Notes: generated by a model not told the origin, from the letters alone. 22,417 bases of DNA from Silene noctiflora (GCA_009801015.1 VHZZ01006882.1:38926-61342); one strand, 5' to 3'. Numbered from the stretch's first letter, positions 15,901 through 22,299 are shown. Program-made: numbers and translations.

Positions 15901-18870
15901 CAGAACTTGTCGATACAACTGGTGCTGGAGATGCATTTATTGGGGCAGTCCTTTTTGGTATGAGAAACAGTTTCATCCATTTTTTTAGCGGCACTTTGTG
16001 ATCTGCATTCTCGTAGTACACTGACTTATTTTTTATATTTTTTATCCTATAAAAAATAGAGTCCACATTTCTTAAGATCGAATAAAGCTAAATGACTCCC
16101 GAAACCTATTGAACTTTTTTTTTGTATATTGGCAATCATTCAACATAAATCTCTGTGCACTTTTCATTGTGCAATTTTCGTCGTGGGGCAAAATCTTCTG
16201 TTGTTAACGCAAAGGTTAAAGCTGCATGCACGTGACGCCTTTATCCGACCTTTTGCGGGAACCCTTTCGTCATCGGGGTTTGTGGTTGTTTCCTTTGTGG
16301 CCGTCTTTACTGACAAAATTCTGCATGGGTCGGGTCAATGTCTCTAGAAAATTATACCCCTCTTCCACTGGGATGCATACATGTACTTTGCAACTGGTTT
16401 TAAGGAGGTCAAAAACATTTGCGGTTGTTTCTTAACTTCAACGTTATTTCCTTCCTCGTGAGTTTTGATTACCAATCAAGACCAACTCCACCCTATGCAC
16501 AACCCTCATCATGCCATCCTTACACCACCACCATCATCCCCCACTGCCTCCATCCATGCATTTGGCCCTATTGACCTCTCCTAGCCTCGTTTTCTCCTTG
16601 ACAAGTAAACCTTTTCACCCTCCTCATACCACTAGCCAATTATTGGCGCGGTGGTGTGTGGAGTGGTCAGTGGGTCGATGGTATTAGAGGATTTCCAATG
16701 GTTTTGGTTCTTGGGATCAATTGGGTGTTATGGGTGGGTCATTCGTCTTATCACTTTTTGGTGGTGCTAGGAAGTGTTGAGGATAAGTCGGTGGTTGTTA
16801 ATGTTAGCGCTTATTATTAGCGCCTGAGAGGGTTTGGAGGTGGTCAATGGTTGTGGAGGCTTTTCGGTGGTGGTTAGGAGATGTGCGTGGTTTATGGTGT
16901 TTAGAGCTTTTTTATGGCGGACAGGTGGGGTTGGGGTGGGTCGGTGTCAAGTGGATGGGTGGTGCAATGGGGGTGGACAAAGGGGTGGTGCAATGGGGGT
17001 GGACAAAGGGGTGTTGACAAGGGTTAGTATCGTAACTTACAACTCTGTACATTCTAACTTCTAAGCTTACAAAATTGGATGTACTCCCAGCGTCCCGGTC
17101 ATTTGTTTACCTTTGATTTTAGCCGTGGACTCTCCTCTCCTCTCCACCCCCAGATCCGGCGGACCCGACCCGGATGCCGATCCGGACATGAGACTCGTGT
17201 CGGATCCTGCTTGGTGCAAAGGAACTCGGTGCATGAGAGGCGTAGCTGAGCGGCATAGTTAGGTCTTCGTGGTGGCGCACTGCGGTGTTATTTGTGGTGC
17301 CTTTTAATGTCCTTTTGTATACTCCCTCCGATCCAGACAGATGGTAACACTTACCTAAAATGGACGATCCACACCAATGGTAACATACCATATTTGGCAT
17401 GAAAAACGACTAAATTACCCTTACATCCACTACCTATTTACAACTTTATCATCCACTCACCCACTCACAAACTACTTATTTAATTCACATAAACCCATGT
17501 GGCCCCAATCAAATTTTCCTACTTTACCCCTCACTTTTCCACCTTTTCTTAAATAACCACTTTTTACCTATGTTACCATTTGTCTGGATCGGAGGGAGTA
17601 TTTATTTGTTTAATACTTTAGTTTCTTGGTGCAATGGAAACTTAAACTCTTCTTTTTTTACACTTTTCAAAGCATGTTTTCTATAAAATATTAAATAATT
17701 CATTCATATACATTTAAACTAGGTGGGGACTCTACAGTTTTTTCAGGACTATTTACTTCAACTAGTCTACTTTTCGTATGAAAATACAAATTTTTCATGT
17801 ACAATTTATATTTATTTCTCTTTTAAAAAAAATTGGCGAGTCCAAATTAATCTTTGGGTCCTCGTACCCGAGTCCTTGATTTTTAGATTTCAAGGATCGG
17901 ACACTCGGATCCGAATCCGTGTCCGATCCTCGTATCCAAGTCCGGGCATCATAGGATTTTAGCACAAAAACCGAGGAGAGGGGAGAGGACCATTTGTAGA
18001 TATAGACTATAGTTATTGGATGACAAGTGGATGAGGTACGTGATCAAATAACTCATGAAAAACCTTCTCAAATTAGAAACGTAAACAAATGAGTGTATGA
18101 GTGAGACACTCAAAGATTAGGTAAACAAATGACGGGACGGATAGAGGATTTAGCACTTGAACAACCCAAGTAAGAAATGCCTGAATAGGGCGATTTTAAA
18201 AGCCAAGACAATCTGATCTTCTGAAGTAAGTGACATAAAAAGTGGATTGATCAGAACATGACTATGCCATTATTGCTGATTTTTTAGAAGAACTCGCAAA
18301 GAAAGCCAAATTTCAGAGGAAAAAAAAAAAAAAAAAAACTCTGCTAAACCCTTCTGCTCTAGAATTTAATGCTTATAATCATTGCATTTTGCCACTGTTA
18401 CTGTTGGTAGCTAATGTTCGCTTCATGAACTTTTGTAGCCGTATGCACGAACATGTCACCAGAAAAGATGCTGCCATTTGCTGCACAAGTAGTAAGTCTA
18501 TTCATAAATGTAAATTTCATGAAAAAGAGGAGCAACTATGTTACTCGGACTCCGTTTAAACTTCTAATCGGCACGAGGGTATGGCCGTAGACATAGAAGT
18601 GCTGGACTCGGCTATTTTTTATAAAAAGATCATCATACTTCATCAGTTCATCATAGCTGATTACCATGTCCAGGACTCATGTATCGAATGTGGATATCCG
18701 AGTTAATATGGGAGTCGGAGTAAAGATAGAAGTGCAGGCATTAAACTGGCAATCCATATACGGTCATTAACCATTATGCATTGCAGGCAGCTTGCAGTTG
18801 TAGAGCTTTGGGAGCAAGAACTGGGCTTCCACGCCATTCCGATCCTCGCCTTGTACCATTTCTCGAGTGA
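3896..18870 (+). CDS. pfkB/ribokinase-family carbohydrate kinase, 12 coding exons, 370 aa
   Basis: The joined exons (3896-3949, 4058-4147, 11138-11215, 11338-11412, 12538-12590, 13076-13226, 14420-14530, 14983-15109, 15212-15309, 15819-15957, 18439-18491, 18787-18870) total 1,113 nt and read through without a stop. Residues 51-58 are GGGNAGNA, the glycine-rich pfkB signature near the sugar site. Residues 311-317 are DTTGAGD, the second signature, with D317 as the expected catalytic base and the glycines forming the anion hole. Enzymes of this fold transfer phosphate from ATP to a sugar or sugar-like hydroxyl; the substrate of this plant subgroup is not evident from sequence. The length fits the single-domain family, and the order of motifs matches the Arabidopsis At5g43910-type proteins as I remember them. 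The N-terminus (MSSFRSSLAAALPEDRIV) shows no clear transit peptide, so I infer a cytosolic location. Start choice: first ATG after a likely 5' UTR intron, in the context ACAAAATGTC. Residue 155 is Val where a Gly after Asp is usual in relatives I recall. Family certain; exon ends inferred from splice sites and phase. Confidence 0.93.
4015..4050 (+). mobile_element. Solo Stowaway-type MITE terminus in intron 1
   Basis: TA followed by CTTCCTCCGTCTCAATCATT, then TGTTTACGGTTTGATT, is the tip of a Stowaway (Tc1/mariner-type) element. The same terminal sequence occurs at 17084 and, inverted, at about 18110-18146. There is no opposite end: exon 2 starts at 4058. It is therefore a truncated element that supplies the last part of intron 1. 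Confidence 0.7.
4058..4147 (+). CDS. Kinase exon 2 (residues 19-48)
   Basis: Begins after AAAACAG with LGCGGAVVDYLAAVASYPKP and ends DDKIRSTSFQ at TTTTCAG|GTAACT. This is the opening beta strand of the ribokinase fold and the segment leading to the substrate loop. Phase 0 at both ends. The acceptor lies only a few bases beyond a Stowaway-type terminus. Confidence 0.92.
4483..4785 (-). repeat. LTR-like fragment, copy 1
   Basis: The part 4483-4720 is repeated in the same orientation at 8001-8240 (shared GTGTGAGGGTTTGAAACC, CTAGTTTT and GCTTCCGC blocks). Read on the minus strand it follows a purine run (AAAGGAGGGGAGAT) and starts TGTTGAAGGAAT, the usual polypurine-tract/LTR junction of plant copia elements. 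A TTTATATAC motif lies further along the minus strand (about 4445). LTR identity is inferred; the far end is not defined. Confidence 0.5.
4838..6110 (+). repeat. Palindrome A, left arm
   Basis: Begins AGTAACCTTATTAATC and is matched in reverse complement by DNA ending GATTAATAAGGTTACT at about 8008. Paired landmarks include GTTTCCCTAAATACTAGGTA at about 4984 against its complement at about 7865, the gag block 5187-5735 against 7140-7700, and the CTTTTTCACATACG block near 6040 against 6930. The outer 900 bases pair best; the inner part is patchy. Confidence 0.8.
5187..5735 (-). pseudogene. Ty1/copia gag fragment (copy 1)
   Basis: Minus-strand translation in broken frames gives the same gag segments as the plus copy at 7140-7700, including the 'HKDKW' and 'KVRDL' regions. 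Copia gag forms the virus-like particle of the retrotransposon. Stops and frameshifts prevent any product. Near its C-terminal side the gag sequence continues at 4797-4830 after an interruption by LTR-like sequence. Confidence 0.75.
6111..6879. other. Loop of palindrome A, unassigned
   Basis: Unpaired spacer between the two arms. It is AT-rich except 6719-6835, a GC-rich patch with GGTCGGCCGGAGCACGGG. No coding domain, tRNA or element end recognised. Confidence 0.5.
6880..8008 (-). repeat. Palindrome A, right arm
   Basis: Reverse complement of the left arm at 4838-6110 with moderate divergence and indels. It carries the plus-strand gag copy and an LTR-like stretch ending GGTTACT. Confidence 0.8.
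7111..7750 (+). pseudogene. Ty1/copia gag fragment (copy 2)
   Basis: Translation gives IDHNYKVWKERNLLYLGDIN and DYAIENNEP in one frame to a TAA at 7312-7314. In the frame from 7360 it gives MFIKTKMCVNIRGLVEEHTK, VRDLFKVIDELFETSNKAL and GVRDFIMHMRDIGA, then NTHKDKW in another frame and a final MEEGETVTLFW. This is the order of the plant copia gag polyprotein N-terminal half (DUF4219 then UBN2-type domain). At least one nonsense codon and one frameshift. The best-preserved of the first pair. Confidence 0.85.
8001..8240 (-). repeat. LTR-like fragment, copy 2
   Basis: Direct copy of 4483-4720, diverged by substitutions and small indels. On its left it passes into sequence that is part of the right arm of palindrome A; on its right it joins a gag-pol remnant in minus orientation. 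The inner part of the copy-1 LTR (4720-4785) is missing here. Confidence 0.5.
8300..9110 (-). repeat. Palindrome B, left arm
   Basis: Pairs with 9137-10450 once the MITE at 9327-9762 is removed. Landmarks: the TAGAGTCAAT block near 8360 against its complement near 10428, the gag blocks, and GGATGCATGG-type sequence meeting head to head at 9110/9137. The centre is therefore only about 27 bases wide. Confidence 0.75.
8426..9104 (-). pseudogene. Ty1/copia gag fragment (copy 3)
   Basis: The minus strand reads MDFDYDIRKDEPPSIRETST, then LDALDLYEKWKKSNRLSIML and DEQFATSEKALASTLI (8844-9104). After a frame change it reads MCSRGGGYCSWRKRESEPYY to CLFDKKKWQKKDYIKFKTCL (8426-8647). The last part corresponds to the gag zinc knuckle (CX2CX4HX4C) with several of its ligands lost, so nucleic-acid binding would be gone. 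Frames are broken between the two pieces. Confidence 0.85.
9137..9274 (+). repeat. Three copies of a 27-bp gag segment at the centre of palindrome B
   Basis: AGGATGCATGGATCTTGATT-type units sit at 9137-9163, 9171-9197 and 9248-9274, with an inverted partial copy at 9087-9110. They encode the 'MDFDYAI' region of gag, so this part was locally triplicated on one arm only. Confidence 0.8.
9327..9762. mobile_element. hAT-like non-autonomous element
   Basis: Termini TAGGGGTGTGCATCATCCGG and, inverted, TAGGCATGTGTACCAGTCCG form imperfect inverted repeats. The inside has many GGTCCGG/CCGGTTC blocks, as in the common plant elements ending GGGGTGTGCA. It splits the plus-strand gag copy: gag resumes with TRDAVDLYEKW-type sequence at 9763. 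No clean target duplication remains visible. Confidence 0.6.
9763..10347 (+). pseudogene. Ty1/copia gag fragment (copy 4)
   Basis: Resumes gag after the MITE (ctcgagatgctgttgatctt gives the RDAVDLYEKW-type segment) and continues with FIKTKICATS, MRMRDI and, from 10156, MCLGGWEIVDEREREGEPYY and SSSVVIREKSSWFFFKKK, the region just before and at the zinc knuckle. Several stops and frameshifts. It contains GGGAGATTGTTG at 10172-10183, the same 12 bases found at the LTR-like junction at 4785-4796. Confidence 0.8.
10490..11010 (+). pseudogene. Ty1/copia pol remnant (GAG-pre-integrase region)
   Basis: YCFTCGGHWDM near 10530 resembles the gag/protease boundary. 10588-10794 gives RSFARNLISILRLVPLGFSI, matching the 'RRNLISVSKLDKLGY' block before integrase. 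After a frameshift, 10736-10990 gives LWHRKVGHIYIERVKRLAKD and KRKQTNKS, the GAG-pre-integrase domain with its zinc-binding His. After another shift PEIIHTGIYY is the very start of the integrase core. The sequence stops there; reverse transcriptase and RNase H are absent. Confidence 0.88.
11138..11215 (+). CDS. Kinase exon 3 (residues 49-74), pfkB signature 1
   Basis: Encodes VQGGGNAGNALTCTARLGLS followed by PRLISK. GGGNAGNA is the glycine-rich substrate-site motif of the family. Acceptor TTCTTAG|GTACAA; donor CCAAG|GTCTAG, a weak consensus after the +2 position. It lies about 7 kb from exon 2 because of the retroelement-filled intron 2. Confidence 0.92.
11338..11412 (+). CDS. Kinase exon 4 (residues 75-99)
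   Basis: Encodes VADDAQGRGILEELEADGVD then TSFFI. Acceptor TTTATAG|GTTGCT, donor TTCATT|GTAAGC, phase 0 at both ends. The pattern of helix, 'ADGVDT' turn and strand is typical of pfkB proteins. Confidence 0.92.
11636..12085. mobile_element. Foldback element in intron 4
   Basis: GTTAAACCATGAAAACGGGT at the left pairs with ...ACTTTCATGGTTTAAC at the right. Inner blocks GAACCCAC..CATTAGCCC and GGGCTAATGAAGTGGGTTC also pair around a centre near 11990. Its left arm was interrupted by the hAT-like element at 11674-11928. No clean target duplication. Confidence 0.7.
11674..11928. mobile_element. hAT-like MITE, 255 bp, with perfect 8-bp target duplication
   Basis: Ends CAGTGGTGGAGCTG and (inverted) CAGTGGCGGAGCCAG are flanked on both sides by CCTATAGG (11666-11673 and 11929-11936). 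An 8-bp duplication is the hAT mark. The inside has a run of 17 G and C-rich blocks (GGGGCGGCCGCCCCCCC). There is no coding capacity. Confidence 0.85.
12204..12339. repeat. Short foldback repeat in intron 4
   Basis: AGAAGCTCCTATTATTTAGG then TTACCCACATG (12204-12236) is mirrored by CATGTGGGTAAACCACATAA then TTGGAGCTTCT (12307-12337). The spacer is about 70 bases. Likely a small MITE; the outer ends are unclear. Confidence 0.65.
12538..12590 (+). CDS. Kinase exon 5 (residues 100-117, last codon split)
   Basis: Encodes VTPEGNSPFTYIIVDNE plus two bases of an Ala codon. Acceptor TCTGCAG|GTCACA, donor GAAGC|GTAAGT. The split codon is completed by exon 6, which keeps the frame. Confidence 0.92.
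12591..13075 (+). other. Kinase intron 5
   Basis: GT-AG intron with A-rich (12658-12680) and AT-rich stretches. No element ends or RNA gene seen. Confidence 0.7.
13076..13226 (+). CDS. Kinase exon 6 (residues 117-167)
   Basis: Continues KTRTCIHTPGYPPLTPDEL through to LHETALVIATE. Acceptor TGTTCAG|GAAGAC, donor ACAGAG|GTAATT. Residues 152-156 are YFDVR; relatives I recall have Gly after the Asp, so V155 is a possible lineage-specific change. Confidence 0.93.
13227..14419 (+). other. Kinase intron 6
   Basis: A 1.2-kb GT-AG intron without recognisable mobile-element termini. Small open frames on the minus strand (13819-14034 and 14324-14593) have no domain. A short TA run lies at about 14188-14198. 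Confidence 0.65.
14420..14530 (+). CDS. Kinase exon 7 (residues 168-204)
   Basis: Encodes ATRRGIPILIDAEKKRDGLD and continues to AAKFPQ. The acceptor is CAGTGCAG|GCAACC. The reading phase and homology end the exon at CCCACAG, followed by GCAAGA, so the donor is GC rather than GT. Confidence 0.92.
14531..14982 (+). other. Kinase intron 7, GC-AG type
   Basis: The exon ends CCCACAG and the intron opens GCAAGATT, closing TGTCACAG. The strong AG|GCAAG context is usual for GC donors. It contains a decayed MITE. Confidence 0.8.
14640..14905. mobile_element. Decayed Stowaway-like MITE in intron 7
   Basis: TA then CTCCGCGTCAGAAAGACTTC at the left pairs imperfectly with AGCCTTTCTGAAATAAAGGGAG at the right (shared CAGAAAG core and CTCC end). 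The inside is AT-rich and includes two similar CTCAACCAATT/CTTCAACCAATT stretches. The right target base pair is TT rather than TA. Confidence 0.5.
14983..15109 (+). CDS. Kinase exon 8 (residues 205 to about 247)
   Basis: Starts VWTEASSLPKALLSMLLKLP and ends near GCVMLERSVI. The 'VIVTLGEEGCVM' strand-turn is the usual pfkB 'TLGxxG' segment in the ATP-binding half. The donor I choose is ATTG|GTGTGTC, which leaves one base to be completed by exon 9. Alternative donors a few bases away cannot be excluded. Confidence 0.85.
15212..15309 (+). CDS. Kinase exon 9 (residues about 247-279)
   Basis: Reads EAQELEVMDIDEVFESLKQR then APYHSSTPSSISS, matching the acidic variable loop followed by 'ESLKQR' in relatives. 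Acceptor CACTTTTAG|AAGCTC, donor ATCATCA|GTAAGC. The phase agrees with exons 8 and 10. Confidence 0.82.
15310..15818 (+). other. Kinase intron 9
   Basis: GT-AG intron of 509 bases. No repeats, RNA genes or coding domains recognised. Confidence 0.65.
15819..15957 (+). CDS. Kinase exon 10 (residues 280 to about 326), catalytic DTTGAGD motif
   Basis: Encodes SVMKLRADGLGTLSGRLHVG, then the stretch with AEKIPPSELVDTTGAGDAF and IGAVLF. D317 of GAGD is the expected catalytic base, and the preceding glycines form the anion hole for the transferred phosphate. Acceptor ATTTTCAG|TCCGTA, donor CTTTTTG|GTATGA. Confidence 0.95.
16140..16310 (+). mobile_element. SINE-like fragment
   Basis: GTGGGGCAAAATCTTCTGTT, then AACGCAAAGGTTAAAGCTGC, CCGACC, TTGCGGGAACCCTTTCGTCA and TCGGGGTTTGTGG follow the order of the 3' half of the widespread plant Au-like SINEs (GTAAGGCTGC...CCGACC...GCGGGAGC...GGGTTG). 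The 5' pol III A and B boxes are not convincing and no target duplication is evident. Confidence 0.5.
16957..17008 (+). repeat. Perfect 26-bp tandem duplication
   Basis: GGGTGGTGCAATGGGGGTGG plus ACAAAG occurs twice without a mismatch (16957-16982, 16983-17008), with a partial third unit (GGGTG, GACAAGG). It lies at the end of a 350-base G/T-rich tract. Confidence 0.85.
17084..18146. mobile_element. Large Stowaway-like element with nested insertion
   Basis: Left CTCCCAGCGTCCCGGTCATT then TGTTTACCTTTGATTTTA; right, inverted, CTCTATCCGTCCCGTCATTT then GTTTACCTAATCTTTG. Next to the ends, CTCTCCTCTCC (about 17130) and GGAGAGGGGAGAGG (about 17978) also pair. TA lies at 17082-17083, but the right flank is GA. 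The inside is unusually GC-rich for the window (GATCCGG/CCGGATC blocks). It is interrupted by a younger Stowaway at 17322-17598. Confidence 0.7.
17322..17598. mobile_element. Stowaway MITE, 277 bp, with TA target duplication
   Basis: The 28-base ends CTCCCTCCGATCCAGACAGA... and, inverted, CTCCCTCCGATCCAGACAAA... differ at one position over the CTCC to GGTAACA span. TA flanks both sides (17320-17321, 17599-17600). AT-rich inside and non-coding, as expected for a Tc1/mariner-mobilised MITE. Confidence 0.92.
18439..18491 (+). CDS. Kinase exon 11 (residues about 326-343)
   Basis: Encodes AVCTNMSPEKMLPFAAQV, a helix typical of the C-terminal part of the fold. Acceptor TTTTGTAG|CCGTAT, donor CAAGTA|GTAAGT. 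It lies 2.5 kb from exon 10 because of repeats in intron 10. Confidence 0.9.
18492..18786 (+). other. Kinase intron 11
   Basis: GT-AG intron. Its middle (18528-18720: GCAACTATGTTACTCGGACTC, GGGTATGG, GATATCCGAGTTAATATGGG) resembles repetitive 'TATGTTACTCGGACTC' DNA common in plant genomes; no ends defined. Confidence 0.5.
18787..18870 (+). CDS. Kinase exon 12 (residues 344-370) and stop codon
   Basis: Encodes AACSCRALGARTGLPRHSDP then RLVPFLE and TGA at 18868-18870. The 'CRALGARTGLP' ending is characteristic of this plant pfkB subgroup. Acceptor CATTGCAG|GCAGCT, phase 0. Confidence 0.93.
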   Translation, partial: AACSCRALGARTGLPRHSDPRLVPFLE

Positions 18871-20278
18871 GGGTCTATAATTGAAGGGCATGGTGCTGTG
18901 AAGACCTCTCTGTGTGCAAGAAGTCAAGAATCATGAGTACATACATTAGCGTGTAAACTAGGGTTCGACTCACAGACTTCCTTGTAAACAGTATGAAAAT
19001 TAAAATTCACAAGATAGTCCCCATTAGTCCCTGCCAAATAGCAGTACTAAATAACAAAAGTCGCGATATTCGCAAATTGGTGCTTTTGTAATGAAAAGTT
19101 GCCACACAATTTGCTGCTTTTTTTTCGTACAATTTCATTTTTCTTTTCGAATAATTTCTTTTCATTTTTTTTTGAAGGAACGACTATTCTTAGAGCAACC
19201 TTCTAACCTCAATATTCGCACTATTTATATAATTATAGAGTATAATTAATTAATTATAGTATACAAACTTTCATGTGTTAAAACTTAAAAATGTTGAATC
19301 AGAACTATAAGCAAGCAGAATAATCAACGATCCTGAACAAAGCTTCGTCTCCACGTTCGACTTTCAGAGTTTGAGCTTCACTAAATTTATTTTATTTATT
19401 TACATGCTTCTTTTATTAGGTTTAAATTAGTTAATCGGTTAACTATGGCAAAGCAAAGCTGTAGTAGCATATTGGCAAATCTTCATACATTGAGATTCCT
19501 TGTTTGATTCCTGGCTATAGCAAATTTTTTAACTTCTTTTATTTTAATGATGCTTGATACTTTTTGGGATATGGGCCCGTCGTTATTCTTTTTAAGTTTC
19601 CACTACCTCAAAAAATGTTGTAAAATTATCTTTCTATTTTAACTTAAATGAGAATTAATAAATTTTTTATTAAATGTATGTCTTTAGCGGATCATTTTAC
19701 ATTTATTTAGTATAAAATTGTTTTTAAAAACCTGACAAATCTTAATTGTACAACGAACCTTGAAAAAAAATTTATTTTTATTTTTTTATGTTATGTTTTA
19801 ACTAAACAATTATAAAAAGGCGGTCGATAAATTGAATCGTTATTTTGATATGGAAACACTTCGGCTTCGTCACAATTTTAGAAACATGTTTACTTTGTTT
19901 TACTTAGACGATTTCCCTTTTGTTTCCTTTTCCTAGTGCATTGAAACTTAAAATTCTAAATTGATTGATTTTAAGGTTTATCTCATGCTTTTATGTTATG
20001 TTACAAAACAATTATGACAAAACAATTGGTGAATCCAAGAATCTATATATAAGTGTAATAAAAAAACCACTAGACACTTAGCAATCCCACATTAAATTTT
20101 TTCCCGCCTAACTTTCTCTTGATTATTTTATTCTTGGGGTCCACACATATTTGCATAATGGAAAAAATCCCTTTCAAAATAGTAATTAGAAATAGAAAAA
20201 ATGCATTTTCATGGGATGAGATTACTACCGTCAAAAGACACTTTAAGTTAAGTTATTTTTGCTTTAAACTATGAATAT
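18871..20278. other. Kinase 3' region and AT-rich intergenic DNA
   Basis: The 3' UTR should occupy the first few hundred bases. There is no canonical AATAAA close to the stop; AT-rich stretches (GAAAATTAAAATTC at about 18994, CTAAATAACAAAAG at about 19047) could serve as plant polyadenylation elements. Beyond about 19200 I see only AT-rich DNA, with a short imperfect direct repeat (TTTTATGTTATGTT...AACAATTAT at about 19785 and 19990). Confidence 0.5.
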
Positions 20279-20287
20279 TATTAGATA

Positions 20288-21321
20288 GAGTTATTTAATG
20301 GGAATACTCTCAACTATTACTCCAAACTACAATTTAACTAACATTATACTCAACTATTAAACTCCTACTCTTTTAATAAAATATCTAGAAGGGCTACCTG
20401 CTCAGTGCCTCTCTTTTCTTATGCGCTAAACTACGTTAGACCTTTGTTTATTGTCAGAACGCCATTAATGCCCCTCTTGTTATATGAGTGGAGTTAAGCA
20501 TCAGTTTGGAGCAAAAGATTGTGGATTATAGCTACGTGACCTTAGTAAATCATACGGAGTAAAATTTGTAATCTTGTTCACTCGCAGATTCCATATTCCA
20601 AATTATGGCCCTCTTCTTAACACTTCTAATCATGAATCCCAGGTTATGGCCCTCTTTTCAACACCATTTAAGCCTCTCTTATCAATTCCTTTACTCATCA
20701 ATCCCACACTCCCCTTATCTTCTTCCTATCATTTACTTATGGAATTCCTCCCAAACCCTAATTTTTCAACAATTTTATGGTCGTATCATCTTCTATCTTT
20801 TTCTTATTAATCTTCATTTCTCTTAATTCAACGGAATTGAAGTGTTACCACTGAGATCAAGTGCCTGAGTTCGTCGGTCTCAACTCCTCCATTAATCATG
20901 GAAGCTCAAAAGAACAACAGTAGGCAATCCTTGATCGCACCTCTCTAGCAACGAGGACATACGTGACAATTTTTTACTTATAGATCAACCCTAGGCGGTA
21001 GGTCTCATGAAAGACCGTCTCTCACTAATTTAGTGAGAGACATAATAGAAAAACAAAAAAATCAGTGGGTCCCTCACCCCATTATGTGAGAGGTCTCTCA
21101 ATAACGCTATTGAGAGACCGTCTCTCTGAAGTTTTTGTGAAATTATAATGATCGAAGTGGGACCCACCGATAGATTTAACCTACTGGTTTGGGTAAAAAA
21201 AAATAGGCAATTTTAGTAGAAGACGAGGGGTATAATAGTTGATTATAATGCCGGTTAAATTATAGTTTATAGTAATTTGAGAAGATCACTAATAGCTGAG
21301 TGTATTCTCATTAAATAACCC
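20288..21321. mobile_element. Mutator-like non-autonomous element, 1,034 bp, with 9-bp target duplication
   Basis: Left end GAGTTATTTAATGGGAATAC then TCTCAACTATTA; right end, inverted, GGGTTATTTAATGAGAATAC then ACTCAGCTATTA. The match continues more loosely for about 70 bases. Flanks are TATTAGATA (20279-20287) and TATTAAATA (21322-21330), 8 of 9 identical. Long inverted repeats and a 9-bp duplication fit Mutator-like elements. No transposase is inside. A C/T-rich stretch (20575-20830) with an open frame and a short ATG frame at 20899 could be captured gene sequence but is not recognisable. Confidence 0.75.
21006..21131. mobile_element. Small MITE whose two ends are each a perfect hairpin
   Basis: The left end holds GTCTCTCACTAA/TTAGTGAGAGAC (21017-21041, 12-bp stem). 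The right end holds GGTCTCTCAATA/TATTGAGAGACC (21092-21119, 12-bp stem, ACGC loop). The two ends are also inverted repeats of each other, including the outer GAAAGACCGTCTCTC. It is nested in the Mutator-like element. Confidence 0.75.
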
Positions 21322-21330
21322 TATTAAATA

Positions 21331-22120
21331 TTATACTTTACTATTAAGAATAATTTATGACATTAATAATACATTGAAGTTAGATGTAAAATCTAATTAA
21401 AACGTGTATTAACCTTGTAAAGAAAACCGGTAGAAACAATATATGTATATATGTATTTACGGTAGAGATTGAAAAGGTAAGGAGTTTGAAATTATTATAT
21501 TATTAAGAAGGTAATGAATTTGCGAGATAATCTGGGTAGAGATTGATGAATATAGTGTAAATCATTTCAGTATATATGTATTTACGGTATATACTTGTCA
21601 ATTAGTGTAACTAATTAGTGGAGCCAATTAACAATGAGTATATTTAGAAAAAGATTTGGCTAGAGTATATTTAGAGAATAAGAATTATCAAAATATAACA
21701 TTGAGCACAATTTTTCAGTACTCTTTAACATACATGGGCGAGAATTTTGAGCGGGAATTTTGTAAGATGTGTTAATCTTTTAGTATATAGGGGATTACAT
21801 AATATTAACCTTTTGATTCACTTAAAAAAAGAGTTGCATTATAAGATGAGCTTAAATTTTTTACAATCATTTTTTTAGTTAATAAGGTATTACTTTTGGA
21901 GCAATGTTAAGCCATTGATTAATTTTACAAATATTTTAATGCTCCAATAAAACAATTTTTCACACAACAAACATGTTTTACGGGAGACGATTAAAACTAT
22001 CTATAATAATGATTCTATCATAATATAATAACGTAAAATCGTTTTATATAAGACTTATTAGTTATTTTTATATTTGAAAATAGCAAATCTTTTGTAAACG
22101 GGTTTTCAATTTCACAAATT
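21331..22120. other. AT-rich intergenic DNA
   Basis: No gene recognised. ATATATGTATTTACGGTA occurs twice (about 21448 and 21573), and TAGAGATTGA recurs nearby, suggesting a local diverged duplication of about 75-125 bases. Confidence 0.5.
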
Positions 22121-22151
22121 CTTAGTTAAGACGACTGTCACAATCGATTTA

Positions 22152-22215
<64 letters not shown>

Positions 22216-22257
22216 AAAAATAAAAACTGGGATGTGACAGGTCTTAATTTAAGACGG
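22121..22257. mobile_element. Possible small MITE enclosing the microsatellite
   Basis: CTTAGTTAAGACGACTGTCACAATC on the left (about 22121-22145) is mirrored by GATGTGACAGGTCTTAATTTAAGACGG on the right (22231-22257), with one or two small indels. Ends and target site not resolved. Confidence 0.45.
22152..22210. repeat. (AAT)n microsatellite
   Basis: About 19 uninterrupted AAT units, followed by an A-rich tail (ATAAAAAAAATAAAAA). It lies between inverted flanks at 22121-22145 and 22229-22257. Confidence 0.95.
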
Positions 22258-22299
22258 TTAAGACCAACTATTATAATAGTTTATTTACTAGTTTAGATC

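Larger units (their letters stand above)
15958..18438 (+). other. Kinase intron 10, repeat-rich
   Basis: A 2.5-kb GT-AG intron holding a SINE-like fragment (16140-16310), a G/T-rich tract with a 26-bp tandem (16640-17030), nested Stowaway-like elements (17084-18146) and a run of 19-20 A at 18320-18338. Confidence 0.8.

Noticed and set aside
16834..17064. Open frame rich in Gly and Val on the plus strand
   Set aside because: Produced by the G/T-rich tract and the 26-bp tandem; lies inside kinase intron 10.
17119..17400. 93-codon minus-strand frame
   Set aside because: Spans the boundary of the nested Stowaway, so its frame is a by-product of the insertion.
18320..18338. Poly-A run as the tail of a retroposed gene
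   Set aside because: No coding sequence or SINE body precedes it directly and no flanking duplication is visible; a simple A-run is sufficient.
20574..20826. Two overlapping open frames rich in Leu, Ser and Pro
   Set aside because: They come from a C/T-rich stretch within the Mutator-like element; low complexity gives long frames in any phase. No motif.
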